DNA of 64,000 nucleotides from Zizania palustris (taxonomy: Eukaryota; Streptophyta; Magnoliopsida; Poales; Poaceae): contig JAAALK010000288.1 in assembly GCA_019279435.1 (NCBI GenBank), forward strand, positions 54,425,624 through 54,489,623, read 5' to 3'. The notes beneath the pieces were generated by a model. It was not told the origin of the DNA. It saw nothing but the letters and a program-made list of their open reading frames with translations, and made no database searches. Both the position numbers and the translations under genes were made by a program. Position 1 is the stretch's first letter; every line of letters starts with the position of its first letter. This document shows positions 43,513 to 54,359 of this stretch, piece by piece.

Positions 43513-44463
43513 GAAAGCTCTAGAAGATGTTTTGGCTGCTTTCTTAGCCATCTTTTCTCGATTTTTCTTGTGGAATGGTTTTTTGTCTCTCTTTGGTATT
43601 TTGTGTGGTCACTCTCCTCTCTATTCTTGAGATTTGGCCACTCAGCCTTGAAATGTGATGTGTCACCACAGTCGAAAAACCCACGTGAGCCTCCTCTCCT
43701 CTGATCCCTTCTATCATTGTAGAGTCGGGTGAACAGAGACCAAGGAAGACAAGGCAAAACCACCCACAAAAGCACAAGTACCAGATTTACTTAGTCTAGC
43801 TGGGGAGCCACTGCTAGAACTGGAAACTACTGCCATGGACTGAGGCAAAGAGTTCCCATGTCCTAGACGAGATGCCTTGGCAATTTTAGTGGACTTGAGC
43901 TTACTGAAGAGCTTGTCGCAAGTTAACGTGTTGTAACTTGTTGATTCCTCAATGCTTGAGATCTTCACCTCCCATATGCTATAATCTAGAGCATAGAGAA
44001 GTTTGATCACTCTATCATGGTCTAAGTAATCTAGTGTCCTGGTGGAGCGCAAATTGCTAACTATGCCATCAAAACACGCAAACATGGCATCTACCGATAC
44101 ACTAGGGCCTTGCACAAACAATTGATATTCTTGGTTATATGTGCTTTGGCTCTTGGCCATAATCTAGCGAGAGCCCTCATGGAAAACCGCAAGTGTAGTC
44201 AAAATTTCTCGAGCAGTACGAAGGTGTTGTACCCTGTCGAACTCATTTTGACTCAGACTTGTGAACAATATGTTCCTAGCCTTGTAGTTAGAATCATACT
44301 GCTCTTTCTCTGTCTGAGTGGTCCGAATTTTAGGGATATTATATTGTGAATCTACAATATCCCAAATTGCACTTCCTTGGCTTTGAAGATAAGCCTCCAT
44401 GCGCACCTTCCAATATGCAAAATATTTCCCATCAAATAGAGAAATCTTGTTGTGTATATCCAT
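43513..44463 (-). pseudogene. gag: Copia GAG fragment
   Basis: The minus-strand ATG at 44463 begins a Copia gag N-terminus (ISLFDGKYFAYWKVRMEAYL). It continues with FTSLSQNEFDRVQHLRTARE to about 44164, then after a stop and frame change with 43714-44160 (VDAMFACFDGIVSNLRSTRT, DKLFSKLKSTKIAKA). A zinc knuckle has decayed to FFDCGDTSHFKAEW at about 43660-43700. Layout matches the gag of Sirevirus copies 1-3, but the sequence is distant. Gypsy C begins 38 bases upstream of its start, and Gypsy B ends at its other side. Confidence 0.75.
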
Positions 44464-44790
44464 GTTGCCTATGGATCATAAAATTGGTTAAGGTAAACTA
44501 TGTTGATAGCAAAAAATGGCATCAATGGTCAAAATTGTCAAAAAGTCAAAATTGGTAATTTAGACCGAAAATATGCAATTCTTGGCACGGGCCGGTCTGA
44601 CCGGCAATGTACCGTCGGTCTGATCGGCCCCACTTCGGCCTAACCAGCCATATAAAGCTAGTTTGACTGAATCAGTCCCAGTCAGATCTGTATTGGTTAG
44701 TTTTGGGATGATTTTATCTCTAATCAATCTCTAACGACTTGGACGCATTTTCTAGTTAGATTAAATCCCAAGAACGTCACGACCAACCCT

Positions 44791-44798
44791 TATAAATA
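44791..44798 (+). promoter_or_regulatory. TATA box of Gypsy C LTR
   Basis: CCCTTATAAATATGGGG, matching the position of the Gypsy B box. Confidence 0.6.
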
Positions 44799-45477
44799 TG
44801 GGGGCAAGGCCGATTCAAGGGACCTCTCTCCAACCCTAATAGATCCAATCTATCCTTTTGAATCACTTTCAATCTACTACTTTCCTTGCCTTAGGATTAG
44901 CCATAACGTCCATTTTTGTTGGTTTGCGCTATAGACCATATGTTTGTTGTGTCATAATCATGGTAACCCTTGTTGATTCGTTTGTGAATCGTCTGTTCAA
45001 TCCACGTAATGGATTTCTATCCTTTTGTCAGTTTTTATTGGTAATTTAGTCCCTAGGTTGAATTATTGTTTGATTTCATCTGTTTTGCAGGGCCAAGATC
45101 TTCATTTTCATTGTCGAGGAGCCTTGCATCTATCTACCATCGAAGAGACGATCGTCGGCAAGACGGATGCCAACCTCCATAGGTTGTCGGTCTGATCGGC
45201 GGCACCTCTTCGGTCCGACCAGCCCATGCCTTCCCTTCATCAGGTGTGTCGGCATACCTCGGTCTGACCGGCGTCACAAGGATTGTCTTACCAGCCATGC
45301 GCGGAGACCCCTCCGACGGCCACCTTCGCACCGAGCACCGAAGCCCCTCAGACGATCAAACTTCGCACCATGTGTGGGGACCCCTTCAGCCACCTTCGTC
45401 GCCCTTCGGTCTAAAAGGCAGCCCAAGGCCGATCCGACCGCCCGTGTGAAGGGGGCTTCATAGCCTCCTACCCTTCG

Positions 45478-45482
45478 CACAC
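45478..45482 (+). repeat. Left target-site duplication CACAC
   Basis: CACAC precedes the 5' LTR of Sirevirus 4 and is repeated at 57574-57578. Confidence 0.9.
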
Positions 45483-46910
45483 TGAAGATCTAGGCCCTAT
45501 GTGAGTTTTGGTAATTAATGATAAACATGCGCTTTGTGGACTAATATTTTTCTTAAGTGTGAAGGAAATGAGTAGGTCCCGCGCAAATGGAGCACAAGAT
45601 GGAAACCCGAAGATCTGGACGTTTAAAGGCTACGGCAAAAGGTTTGAAGGAATCTAGAAATTGATCGAGGTGCTTTGGAGTGATCAATTAGGCTAGGTTT
45701 AAGTTTTGTTTTTGCCGTACTATAAAGAGGGTTGCATCTTGGTATGAGTTGATTTTCAAGTGCCAATTTGCATTGCATATAGTATCTTTTGATCATGTGT
45801 GATTGTTGCAAAAGTTGCTATTTTGGCAAATTCCTTGAAAAACATATTGCAGCATTTTGTTGGAGTTGTCTGACCCTGGCGGTCTGACCGACCATGTGGG
45901 TCCGGTCAGACCGGCTGGAGTTGGGCGGTCCGACCGGCCAGGGGGCCGATCTGACCGGGTTGCGCAGGGCAGAAAACTGCTGGTTTACAGAGCCGACGGG
46001 AGCACTATCGGTCCGACCGAGCCGATGGCCGGTCAAACCGGGTAGGGCCGGTCCGACCGGGCCAGCATGGCCGGTCAGACCGAGGCGTCCTGTCACATCA
46101 GTAAACGGCTAGTTTTCTAGCCGTTGCAGTTGAGGTCAGTCAGACCGGCCTAGGATGGGCGGTCAGACCGACAGTGCGCAGAGAGCCACCTAACTCGTGT
46201 AACGGCTAGTTTTTGGGTGTGTGGCTATATAAACCCTTGCTACAGCTCCTTTGCTAGACTTTTGGCATTCATTTGAGCATTCTTGAGCACAAGAGAGTCT
46301 CTCCCACCATTGAGCACTAATTTGAGCACTAGTGAGGTTGGGAAGAAAAGGGGTGATCAAGTGATTGAGTGAATTGCATTGCATTGGCATTTTGGCACTT
46401 GATCCTCTTCTCCTAGCTTTGATTGCAGCTTGTTACTCTTGGAGATTGCCATCTCCTAGACGGCTTGGAGAAGAAACCAGTGATCTCTCCTAGAAGGTTG
46501 TGGAGGAGACCCGGGAGGTTGTGAAGGTTGGAGCTCGCCTATCCGGAGTGGAGAAGAGCTACCACTAGTGATCGAGGCCCGAGAGTTGCACTTCCGGTGC
46601 CGGCTCATCTTCAAGCTAATTTCTCTTTGAGAAATCCGAGGCTTGGTGAAGAGAGCGGTCAAGTGAAACTCGCCTCAACGAGGACGTAGGAAATTGGCAA
46701 ATTTCCGAACCTCGGGATAAAATTCGGTTGTCTCTTGTCCCTTTTATCTTCGAGCAAGTTTATTTGTGCAAGCTTACTTTTCTAGAGTAATATACTTGTT
46801 CTAGCGGTTTGCTACCATTGTCTTAGGACCTTGATCATTGTTTAACTGAAATCGAATTAGTTTTAAAAACCGCCTATTCACCCCCCTCTAGTCGGTACAT
46901 CGATCCTACA
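45483..46910 (+). repeat. 5' LTR of Sirevirus 4 (1428 bp)
   Basis: It runs from TGAAGATCTAGGCCC to TCGATCCTACA. A dense array of GGTCAGACCGG/GGTCCGACCGG palindromes lies at 45870-46170, just upstream of the TATA box at 46226-46233. Confidence 0.95.
46226..46233 (+). promoter_or_regulatory. TATA box of Sirevirus 4 5' LTR
   Basis: GGCTATATAAACCCTTGC lies 60 bases after the palindrome array and is repeated in the 3' LTR at 56889-56896. Confidence 0.75.
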
Positions 46911-46912
46911 AG

Positions 46913-46925
46913 TGGTATCAGAGCT
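46913..46925 (+). other. Primer-binding site of Sirevirus 4
   Basis: TGGTATCAGAGCT, complementary to initiator tRNA-Met, begins two bases after the LTR end. Confidence 0.9.
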
Positions 46926-46962
46926 TGGTCTCTCAAGTTAGGTTTTACCGCCTAGAGAGAAG

Positions 46963-49009
46963 ATGTCCGACGAGGTGGTTCACAACGTAGGCAAAGGTCC
47001 TTACTTTGATGGCACTAACTATTCTATTTGGAAAGTTCGTATGGCTGCTCATCTCAAAGCCATGAGCTTTGAAATTTGGCGTATTGTTGAGTTAGGTTTT
47101 TGAAGTTGAAGACAAGATGAATCTAACCTATCAAAACAAAAAGGATATGCAACTTGATGCTCAAGCTACAAATGCTTTGTTCAATTGTTTGTGTGCCGAA
47201 GAGTTCAATAGGATAAGCAATATTTCAACGGCACACGACATTTGGACCACTCTTCAAGATATACATGATGGAACAACAAGTGTGAAGAATGCCAAGTCGC
47301 ACTACCTAAAGATCAACTATGAAACATTCACCATGCTGCCAAATGAGAGTGTCAATGAGATGTATGCAAGACTTAATGTGATTGTCAATGATCTCAAGGG
47401 TGTTGGAGTGAAGTACACGGAGTTGGAAGTTGCTCAAAAGATGTTGAGAGCTTTGCCTGAGAAATATGACACGTTGGTGACTTTCCTCATCAACTCGGAT
47501 ATGTCAAGTTTGACACCCACAACACTTTTGGGAACTATCAACACAAATGAGATTTACAAGAACAAGAGAGTTGAAGGAAGCACCGAAGATCACTCCTCAT
47601 CCAAGAAGAAGAATATTGCCTTGAAGGCCAAGGTTGAAAAGAAATGTGAAGAAGAAGAAGACACCTCTTGTGATTGCGATACCGAAGATGAAGAAATGGC
47701 TCTCTTTGTGAGAAAGTTCAACCGGTTTATGAAAAAGAGAGGAAGTTCTTCAAGCTCTTTCAAGAACAATGGTGACAAGAAGTCAACCAAAAGAAACCTC
47801 AAGAATGTAAGATGTTTCGAGTGTAATGAGAAGGGTCATTTTGCCTCAAGATGCCCGAACAAACAAGAAAGCGAAGATGATAAATCTCAAAAGAAGAACA
47901 AAGAGAAGAATGGAAAGAAAAAGCTCTTCAAGAAGTTGAACAAGAAAAAGGGTAAAAATGAAGCATTTGTGGGAGAATGGGATTTGAATGAAGATAGCTC
48001 CGATTCTTCTTCAAGCTCCGACTCCGGTGGTGAGTCAAACTCAAGAAAGAAGAACATGGCGGGAATCGCAATCATGGAAGCTTCATCACTATACTCTCCT
48101 TTTTGTCTCATGGCAAAAGGAAGTACTAAGGTAACATCTACTTGTGGTAGTGAACAAAATGATAGTGATGATGAATTATCTTATGATGATCTTGCACAAA
48201 TGCTTGAGGAGCTAAATGAGTTAAGTGGCAAAGAGAGAGTCAAATTTAAGGCTCTCAAGAAAGATCATGAGTCCTTAACGGCTAAATATGAGGAGTTGAA
48301 AACTTCTCATATGATGCTTTTGGTCTCTCATGAGAAGCTTGAGGAAGCTCACGAAGCACTCATTGCCTCTACACTCATTAGGCCAAAAGTAGATGTAGGG
48401 GTCACGTGTGATATTTTTGATGATGCATGTCTAAATGTTGAAAATTGCATTCCTACAAAGACTAGCATATCAACCTCATGTGATGACTTACTTGCTATGC
48501 CATACTCATCCACTCTTGATATTGCTTCATGTTCAACAAATAAATCATCTTCATCAAATTCATTGTTGATTGTTGAAAATCATGAGCTCAAGGAGCAAGT
48601 TGCCAAACTAAGTAAGAGTTTGGAAAGATGCTTCAAAGGTAAAAATACTCTTGATGAAATTTTAAGCCAACAAAGATGCTCTTTCAACAAGGAGGGACTT
48701 GGTTTTGTTCCCAAGAAGGGCAAAAAGCCTTCCTACCAAGCCCCAAGGTTTGTTAAGAGAAATGGAAAATTTTGTAATAAATGTCGAAAAGTTGGTCACA
48801 TAATTGGTGAATGCAACATAAACAATATCCCTAAAAATGATGTATTTGATTCTCATTACATGCTAAAGAGATCTAATGATGGTTCTATTTATGCTAAGTT
48901 TTTGGGCACTCCTATTTTAGGAGAAATGAAGAAATCTATTTGGGTGCCAAAGGCCTTGAAAACTAACCTACAAGGACCCAAAAAGATTTGGGTACCTAAA
49001 AGGGCTTGA
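46963..49009 (+). pseudogene. gag: Sirevirus 4 GAG
   Basis: The ATG at 46963, 38 bases after the primer site, opens GKGPYFDGTNYSIWKVRMAA, the Copia gag N-terminus. An extra T in 47097-47101 creates a TGA, and the frame resumes for 630 codons from 47117. It has STAHDIWTTLQDIHDGT, an acidic run (EEEEDTSCDCDTEDEE), zinc knuckle 1 CFECNEKGHFASRC (about 47815-47860), a lysine-rich stretch, a coiled coil (MLEELNELSGKERVKFKAL, about 48200-48370) and zinc knuckle 2 CNKCRKVGHIIGEC (about 48770-48815). It ends at GPKKIWVPKRA, TGA 49007-49009. GAG would form cytoplasmic particles. Apart from the one-base insertion it is intact. Confidence 0.9.
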
Positions 49010-49019
49010 TCTTTTGTAG

Positions 49020-50744
49020 GTAAACTACCACACCGGAGGATCACATTGGGTGCTTGATAGTGGGTGCACTCAACATATGACCGGTGATAGGAAAATGTTC
49101 ACATCGTTTGAAGTTGGTGCTAAAGATCAAGAAAGAGTGACCTTCGGTGATAATAGTAAAGGAAAGGTAATGGGTCTAGGTAAAATTGCTATCTCAAATG
49201 ATTTCTCCATTTCAAATGTTTCACTAGTTGAGTCATTGAATTTCAACTTATTATCCATTGCTCAACTATGTGATTTAGGCCTTTCATGCACATTTAATCC
49301 TCAAGAAGTATTTGTAACAAGTATCCATGATAACTCTTTAGTTTTCAAAGGTTTTCGTTTTGGAAATCTCTATTTGGTGGATCTCTCTTCAAATGAAGCT
49401 AATTTGAAAACTTGCTTGGTTGCAAAAACTTCATTGGGTTGGCTTTGGCATAGAAGGCTTGCTCATGTGGGAATGAATCAACTAAACAAACTTGCAAAAA
49501 GAGATTTGGTTGTTGGGTTGAAAGATATAAAATTTGAAAAAGATAAACTTTGTAGTGCTTGTCAAGCGGGGAGGCAAGTTGCTTGCTCTCATCCTAGCAA
49601 AAGCATCATGTCCACTTCTAGACCTTTGGAGCTTTTGCATATTGATTTATTTGGTCCAACAACTTACAAAAGCATCGGTGGAAATAGTTTTTGTCTTGTT
49701 ATTGTGGATGATTTCTCAAGGTTTACTTGGGTCTTCTTTTTACATGACAAAGCTAAGACCTCTGAGATTTTCAAAAAGTTTGCAAAACGAGCTCAAAACG
49801 AATTCAACTTTTCTATTGTAAAAGTAAGGAGTGACAATGGATCCGAGTTTAAAAATACAAATATTGAGGATTATTGTGATGATCTCGGCATTAAGCATGA
49901 GCTTTCCGCCACCTATTCACCACAACAAAATGGTGTTGTGGAAAGAAAGAATAGGACCCTTATTGAGATGGCTAGAACTATGCTTGATGAGTATAGTGTC
50001 TCCGACTCTTTTTGGGCGGAAGCTATAAACACTTCTTGCCATGCTTCTAATCGTCTTTATTTACATCGTCTTTTGAAAAAGACTCCATATGAACTTTTAA
50101 TTGGACGAAGACCAAATATTGCTTACTTTCGTGTTTTTGGTTGTAAATGCTACATTTATAGAAAAGGTGTTAGACTAACCAAGTTTGAAAGTCGTTGTGA
50201 TGAAGGATTTCTCCTTGGCTATGCATCAAATAGCAAGGCATACCGAGTGTATAACAAGAACAAAGGTATTGTTGAAGAAACCTCGGATGTTCAATTTGAT
50301 GAAACTAATGGGTCCCAAGAGGGACACGAGAATTTGGATGATGTAGGTGATGAAGGCTTGATAAGGGCAATGAAGAAAATGTCAATTGGTGAAATCAAGC
50401 CTAAAGAAAATGATGAACTTCCATCCTCCACTCAAGTTGAAGCTTCTACTTCCGCTACGCAAAATTTGACTCAACTTGATGAAGATGAAGCCAAAGATCA
50501 ATCCTCTACTATTCCATCCAAAGTTCACAATGCCACCGCAAAAGATCACCCAATTGATCAAGTTTTGGGTGACATTAGTAAGGGTGTTCAAACTAGATCT
50601 CGTGAGGCTTCTATTTGTGAGCATTACTCGTTTGTTTCTTCTATTGAGCCTAAACATGTAGATGAAGCTCTAAATGACCCGGATTGGGTAAATGCTATGC
50701 ATGAAGAGCTCAACAACTTTGAAAGAAACAAAGTTTGGACATTG
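49020..50744 (+). pseudogene. pol: Sirevirus 4 protease-integrase
   Basis: The frame is +1 relative to gag and opens after a TAG at 49017-49019. Protease has VLDSGCTQHMTGDRKMF at about 49050-49100. GAG-pre-integrase has LWHRRLAHVGMNQLNKLAKR with LCSACQAGRQ, completing the HHCC domain. The integrase core shows LLHIDLFGPT (Asp), VRSDNGSEFKN (Asp) and NGVVERKNRTLIEM (Glu), so its triad looks intact. FWAEAINTSCHASNRLYL and FGCKCYIYRKG follow, then an acidic Ser/Thr linker and the first residues of RT (LNNFERNKVWTL). The open frame is stopped at 50745 by the first three bases (TGA) of the inserted solo LTR. Confidence 0.92.
50740..50744 (+). repeat. Left target-site duplication CATTG
   Basis: CATTG precedes the solo LTR and is repeated at 51652-51656. 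Without the insert the RT frame is continuous. Confidence 0.93.
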
Positions 50745-51651
50745 TGATGAGGACATCACTTCACATGATACACACATGGAGCCTCCACCTACAATTCAGT
50801 TACTAGGACGAATCACATGCGCCCGTGCCCATCGCTTGAACCATGAGGTTAATTCGTTCCTTAGCAACTTTGATTATATTTGTTTGGATGGGATGCTACT
50901 GAATACTAGTGATATTTTGTTGCTTAGGAACATGGTAAATGGAATAGAAGACTTGGAGTTCAAGACGGAGCCGCACGGATGTTTGAAGTCAAGATTTCAC
51001 TGGTTCGGACTACATCGACCACCCTGCACCAAAATGGGCATAACTTCCTCATACGAAGTCCGATTGGCGCGTTCTTTGACTTTTTTGAAAGCTGAGGAGA
51101 AGACGGATCGTTTGCCGTGGTTTCACATCATTTGGAGTCGCGAGTCGTTCTGTGTGACCGAAACCGTCCTGCATGACAAAACTGGACCGTGTTGGCCCAT
51201 AGTGCATGTCTGTTCGCCTTCTAGCCCACAGCCCATGTCTGTTTGCCTTACACAGGCCGCCGCCCTATATAATCTCACGCCAGCCACTTCTAGGGTTAGG
51301 TTTTGCTTTGTTGCATCTACACTGTTGTGTTTAGATCCCGCCTCTTGCGCCGGACCGATTGGCTGCCGCATTGGCGTTTGTGAAACCTCAACTTATCTTC
51401 GTTTGTCTGTGATTTGGCATTCGATTTGTATCCTTCCTGTTCTTGCTTGTGTTCTTGGGTTCGCTTGCAGGAATTAGCCTTCGTGGCGAGGTCAATCGCG
51501 TTCTGCGTGGTTGATAACCAACGGAGACAGTGGTGTAACGATTGCAAGGTTTTGATCCGCCGGACCGGAGCCTTGGATCGCCAACGTCGAGATTCTCCAC
51601 CAACCCAAGTTTATCCCTTACCTAGCGGAAGATCGGGACCACTCCCCATCA
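50745..51651 (+). mobile_element. Solo LTR inside Sirevirus 4 pol (907 bp)
   Basis: It runs from TGATGAGGACATC to CACTCCCCATCA, with TSD CATTG. The first 200 bases keep a plus-strand coding frame (HMEPPPTIQLLGRITCARAH, RLNHEVNSFL, MLLNTSDILLLRN). This resembles the C-terminal tail of certain grass Gypsy polyproteins that ends inside the LTR, so the source was probably a Gypsy element in plus orientation. A TATA box lies at 51266-51272. Confidence 0.88.
51266..51272 (+). promoter_or_regulatory. TATA box of the solo LTR
   Basis: CGCCCTATATAATCTCACGC lies in plus orientation, upstream of RT-RNase H of the host element. Confidence 0.6.
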
Positions 51652-51656
51652 CATTG

Positions 51657-53094
51657 GTGGAGAGACCCAAGGAGCACAACGTAATTGGAACAAAGTGGGT
51701 TTTTAGGAACAAGCAAGATGAAAACGGGATGGTCGTGAGAAACAAGGCAAGATTGGTAGCACAAGGATTCACTCAAGTCGAAGGTTTGGATTGTGGTGAA
51801 ACCTTTGCTCCCGTTGCTAGACTAGAAGCTATTCGCATCTTACTTGCTTTTGCTTCATGTTTTGATATTAAGTTATATCAAATGGATGTGAAAAGTGCTT
51901 TCTTGAATGGCGAAATAGCCGAACTAGTTTTCGTTGAACAACCACCCGACTTTGAGAATCCTAAAAATCCTAATCATGTTTATAAACTCTCAAAAGCTCT
52001 CTATGGTCTAAAACAAGCTCCTAGAGCTTGGTATGAAAGATTGAGAGATTTTCTCCTCTCAAAAGGTTTTAAAATTGGTAAAGTCGACACTACCTTGTTT
52101 ACAAAAATAATTAATGATGATTTCTTTGTCTGTCAAATTTATGTCGATGATATTATATTCGGTTCTACTAATGAAGAATTGTGCAAAGTTTTTGGTGATA
52201 TGATGTCTAGGGAATTTGAGATGTCCATGATAGGAGAATTGAGTTTCTTCCTTGGACTTCAAGTCAAGCAACTCAAGAATGGAACCTTTGTGAGCCAAAC
52301 GAAGTATATTCATGATCTTCTCAAAAGGTTCGGATTGATGGAAGCAAAGCCTATCAAAACCCCTATGGTGACCAACGGGCATCTCGACCTAAATGAGGGA
52401 GGTAAACCGGTAGATCAAAAATTATATAGATCCATGATTGGTAGTTTGCTCTATCTTACCGCATCTAGGCCCGATATCATGTTTAGTGTTTGCATGTGTG
52501 CTAGATTTCAAGCCGCACCAAAAGATTGTCATTTGATGGCGGTCAAGAGAATTCTAAGATATTTAAAACATTCCATCCATATAGGCTTGTGGTACCCCAA
52601 AGGTGCTAAATTTGAGCTAATTGGCTATTCCGATTCGGATTATGCCGGTTGCAAAGTTGATCGTAAAAGCACTTCTGGAGGGTGTCAATTCCTTGGGAGG
52701 TCTCTTGTTTCTTGGGCCTCTAAGAAACAAAACTCCGTTGCCCTTTCCACCGCTGAGGCAGAATATGTATCCGCGGGTAGTTGCTGTGCGCAATTACTTT
52801 GGATGAGGCAAACCTTGCTTGATTATGGTATAGAATTCTCAAATGTCCCTCTTCTTTGTGACAATGATAGCGCCGTCAAAATTGCCAAACAATCCAGTCC
52901 AACACTCTAGAACCAAGCATATTGATATTCGCCACCACTTTCTAAGAGATCATGTTGGAAAAGGTGACATTGTCATTAGCCACATAAGAACCGAAGATCA
53001 ATTAGCAGATATCTTTACCAAACCACTAGATGAATCCCGTTTTTGTAAGCTTAGGAATGAATTGAATATAATAGACTTCTCAAATGTGGCTTGA
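51657..53094 (+). pseudogene. pol: Sirevirus 4 reverse transcriptase-RNase H
   Basis: RT resumes with ERPKEHNVIGTKWVFRNK and continues through ARLVAQGFTQVEGLDCGETF, KSAFLNGEIAELVFVEQPP, ALYGLKQAPRAWYER and the catalytic YVDDIIFGST (about 52140-52170). RNase H follows with SDSDYAGCKVDRKSTSGGCQ, STAEAEYVSAGSCCAQLLWM and LLCDNDSAVKIA. An extra A in 52887-52889 shifts the frame, and a TAG ends it at 52910. The C-terminus TKHIDIRHHFLRDHVGKG to ADIFTKPLDESRF is read in the next frame, to 53094. RT itself is intact. The open frame also extends upstream into the solo LTR, to an ATG at 51414. Confidence 0.93.
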
Positions 53095-54359
53095 AATCAT
53101 GCATATGTGTGAGTTGTAGAATTTTCTATCCTTGTGACATATATGAATGGTTTTTTGCTTGCAATGCCATACTTGAAGTTCATGTACTTTTATATGTATT
53201 TCTAAGGCTATACATTAAGGGGGAGTATAAGGTTACTCTTATATGTTGAAAATTGCTCAGGTTGTTGAAAAACAAAATTTGAAAGTTTTGGTATCCTCAA
53301 AATCCTATCTTTAAGTTCAAAACAAATTTCTCCCATGATTTTATTTCAAGACATATTTTGAACTTTTATCCAAAACAAAACTTATAGATATGGATCATAT
53401 GATCATTTTTCGTATTCAAATGTTTTAACTTTATCAATCCCATCAAAAGATATTCAAAGAATTAAAGTTCGGACGTGTTGAGAACTTTGGCTGCAAACGG
53501 TTTTCTTTTGAACTTATAAATTTGAAAACTTGATGTTTTGTAAACCTTGGGAGTTATTCTAAGTTTCTGCAAAGTTTGAAATTTTTCAAAATTATTTTGC
53601 TATATTTCTCACTTAAGCTCCTTTTTGTGCCTTGTTTTTAATTGTTGAGCTAGTGGTGTCGGTCTGACCGGGCCTACATGGCCGGTCCGACCGCCCTTGC
53701 TGCGTCGGTCCAACCGGGCCTACATGGCCGGTCAGACCGGGGCTCGGGCAGGGTTATAACTCCCCTCTCTATCAGTTTTCTCTCCCTTCTATTATTTCCT
53801 CTCATCTCAAAACCGAGTTCCTCTCCTCCACTCTTGCCCCCAACCCTAGAAATTTCGTTTCATCGATCTTCTTGCCGGTCCAACCGGTGGATCCTCTCCG
53901 GTCCGACCTCGAGTTCATTTTCCCTTGCCGGTAAGAACTTCCTCCGATCAAATCCATTGTTTTTGTCCTCTTGAAGGCTAGGGTTAGGGTTCTTGTTCAT
54001 GGGCTTGCATGTCAACTTGCCAAGGCTAAATCCTCTTTAAACTCATTTGTTAGCCTTGTGATACTATTTTCCATGCCTCTATGCAATTTGATATGGCAAA
54101 ATTTGATTATGGAGAAGTTTTGTGCAAAAGGGGATTTGTGCCCGGGTTGCTAGGCCGGTCAGACCGGTGGGCAATGGGCGGTCCGACCGACCATGTACTG
54201 GCGGTCAGACCGGCCCTATTACCTCGGTCAGACCGGCCTCCCAATGCCTGCCCCTCTTTTGCACATCATTGCTCATTGATGCTTTTGCCCTCTAACAAAT
54301 TCATAGATTGTCTCTAATCATATTTTTTATCTTATCTGGGTTAAATCTTTGATTCAGTC
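53095..54359 (+). other. Spacer between pol and env-like gene
   Basis: No gene is visible. A polypurine-like AAGGGGGAGTATAAGG occurs at about 53217-53232. GGTC/GACC palindromes occur at 53660-53745, 53875-53905 and 54155-54235. Splice-site-like AGgtaagaa occurs near 53930, which could serve a subgenomic env-like RNA, but this is only a suggestion. Confidence 0.6.

Larger units (their letters stand above)
44501..45482 (+). repeat. Gypsy C 5' LTR, left part
   Basis: It runs from TGTTGATAGCAAAAAATGGC, with the TATA box at 44791-44798 and GGTC/GACC motifs at 44580-44690 and 45185-45440. It is cut by the insertion of Sirevirus 4 and resumes after the duplicated CACAC at 57574-57578. Confidence 0.88.
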
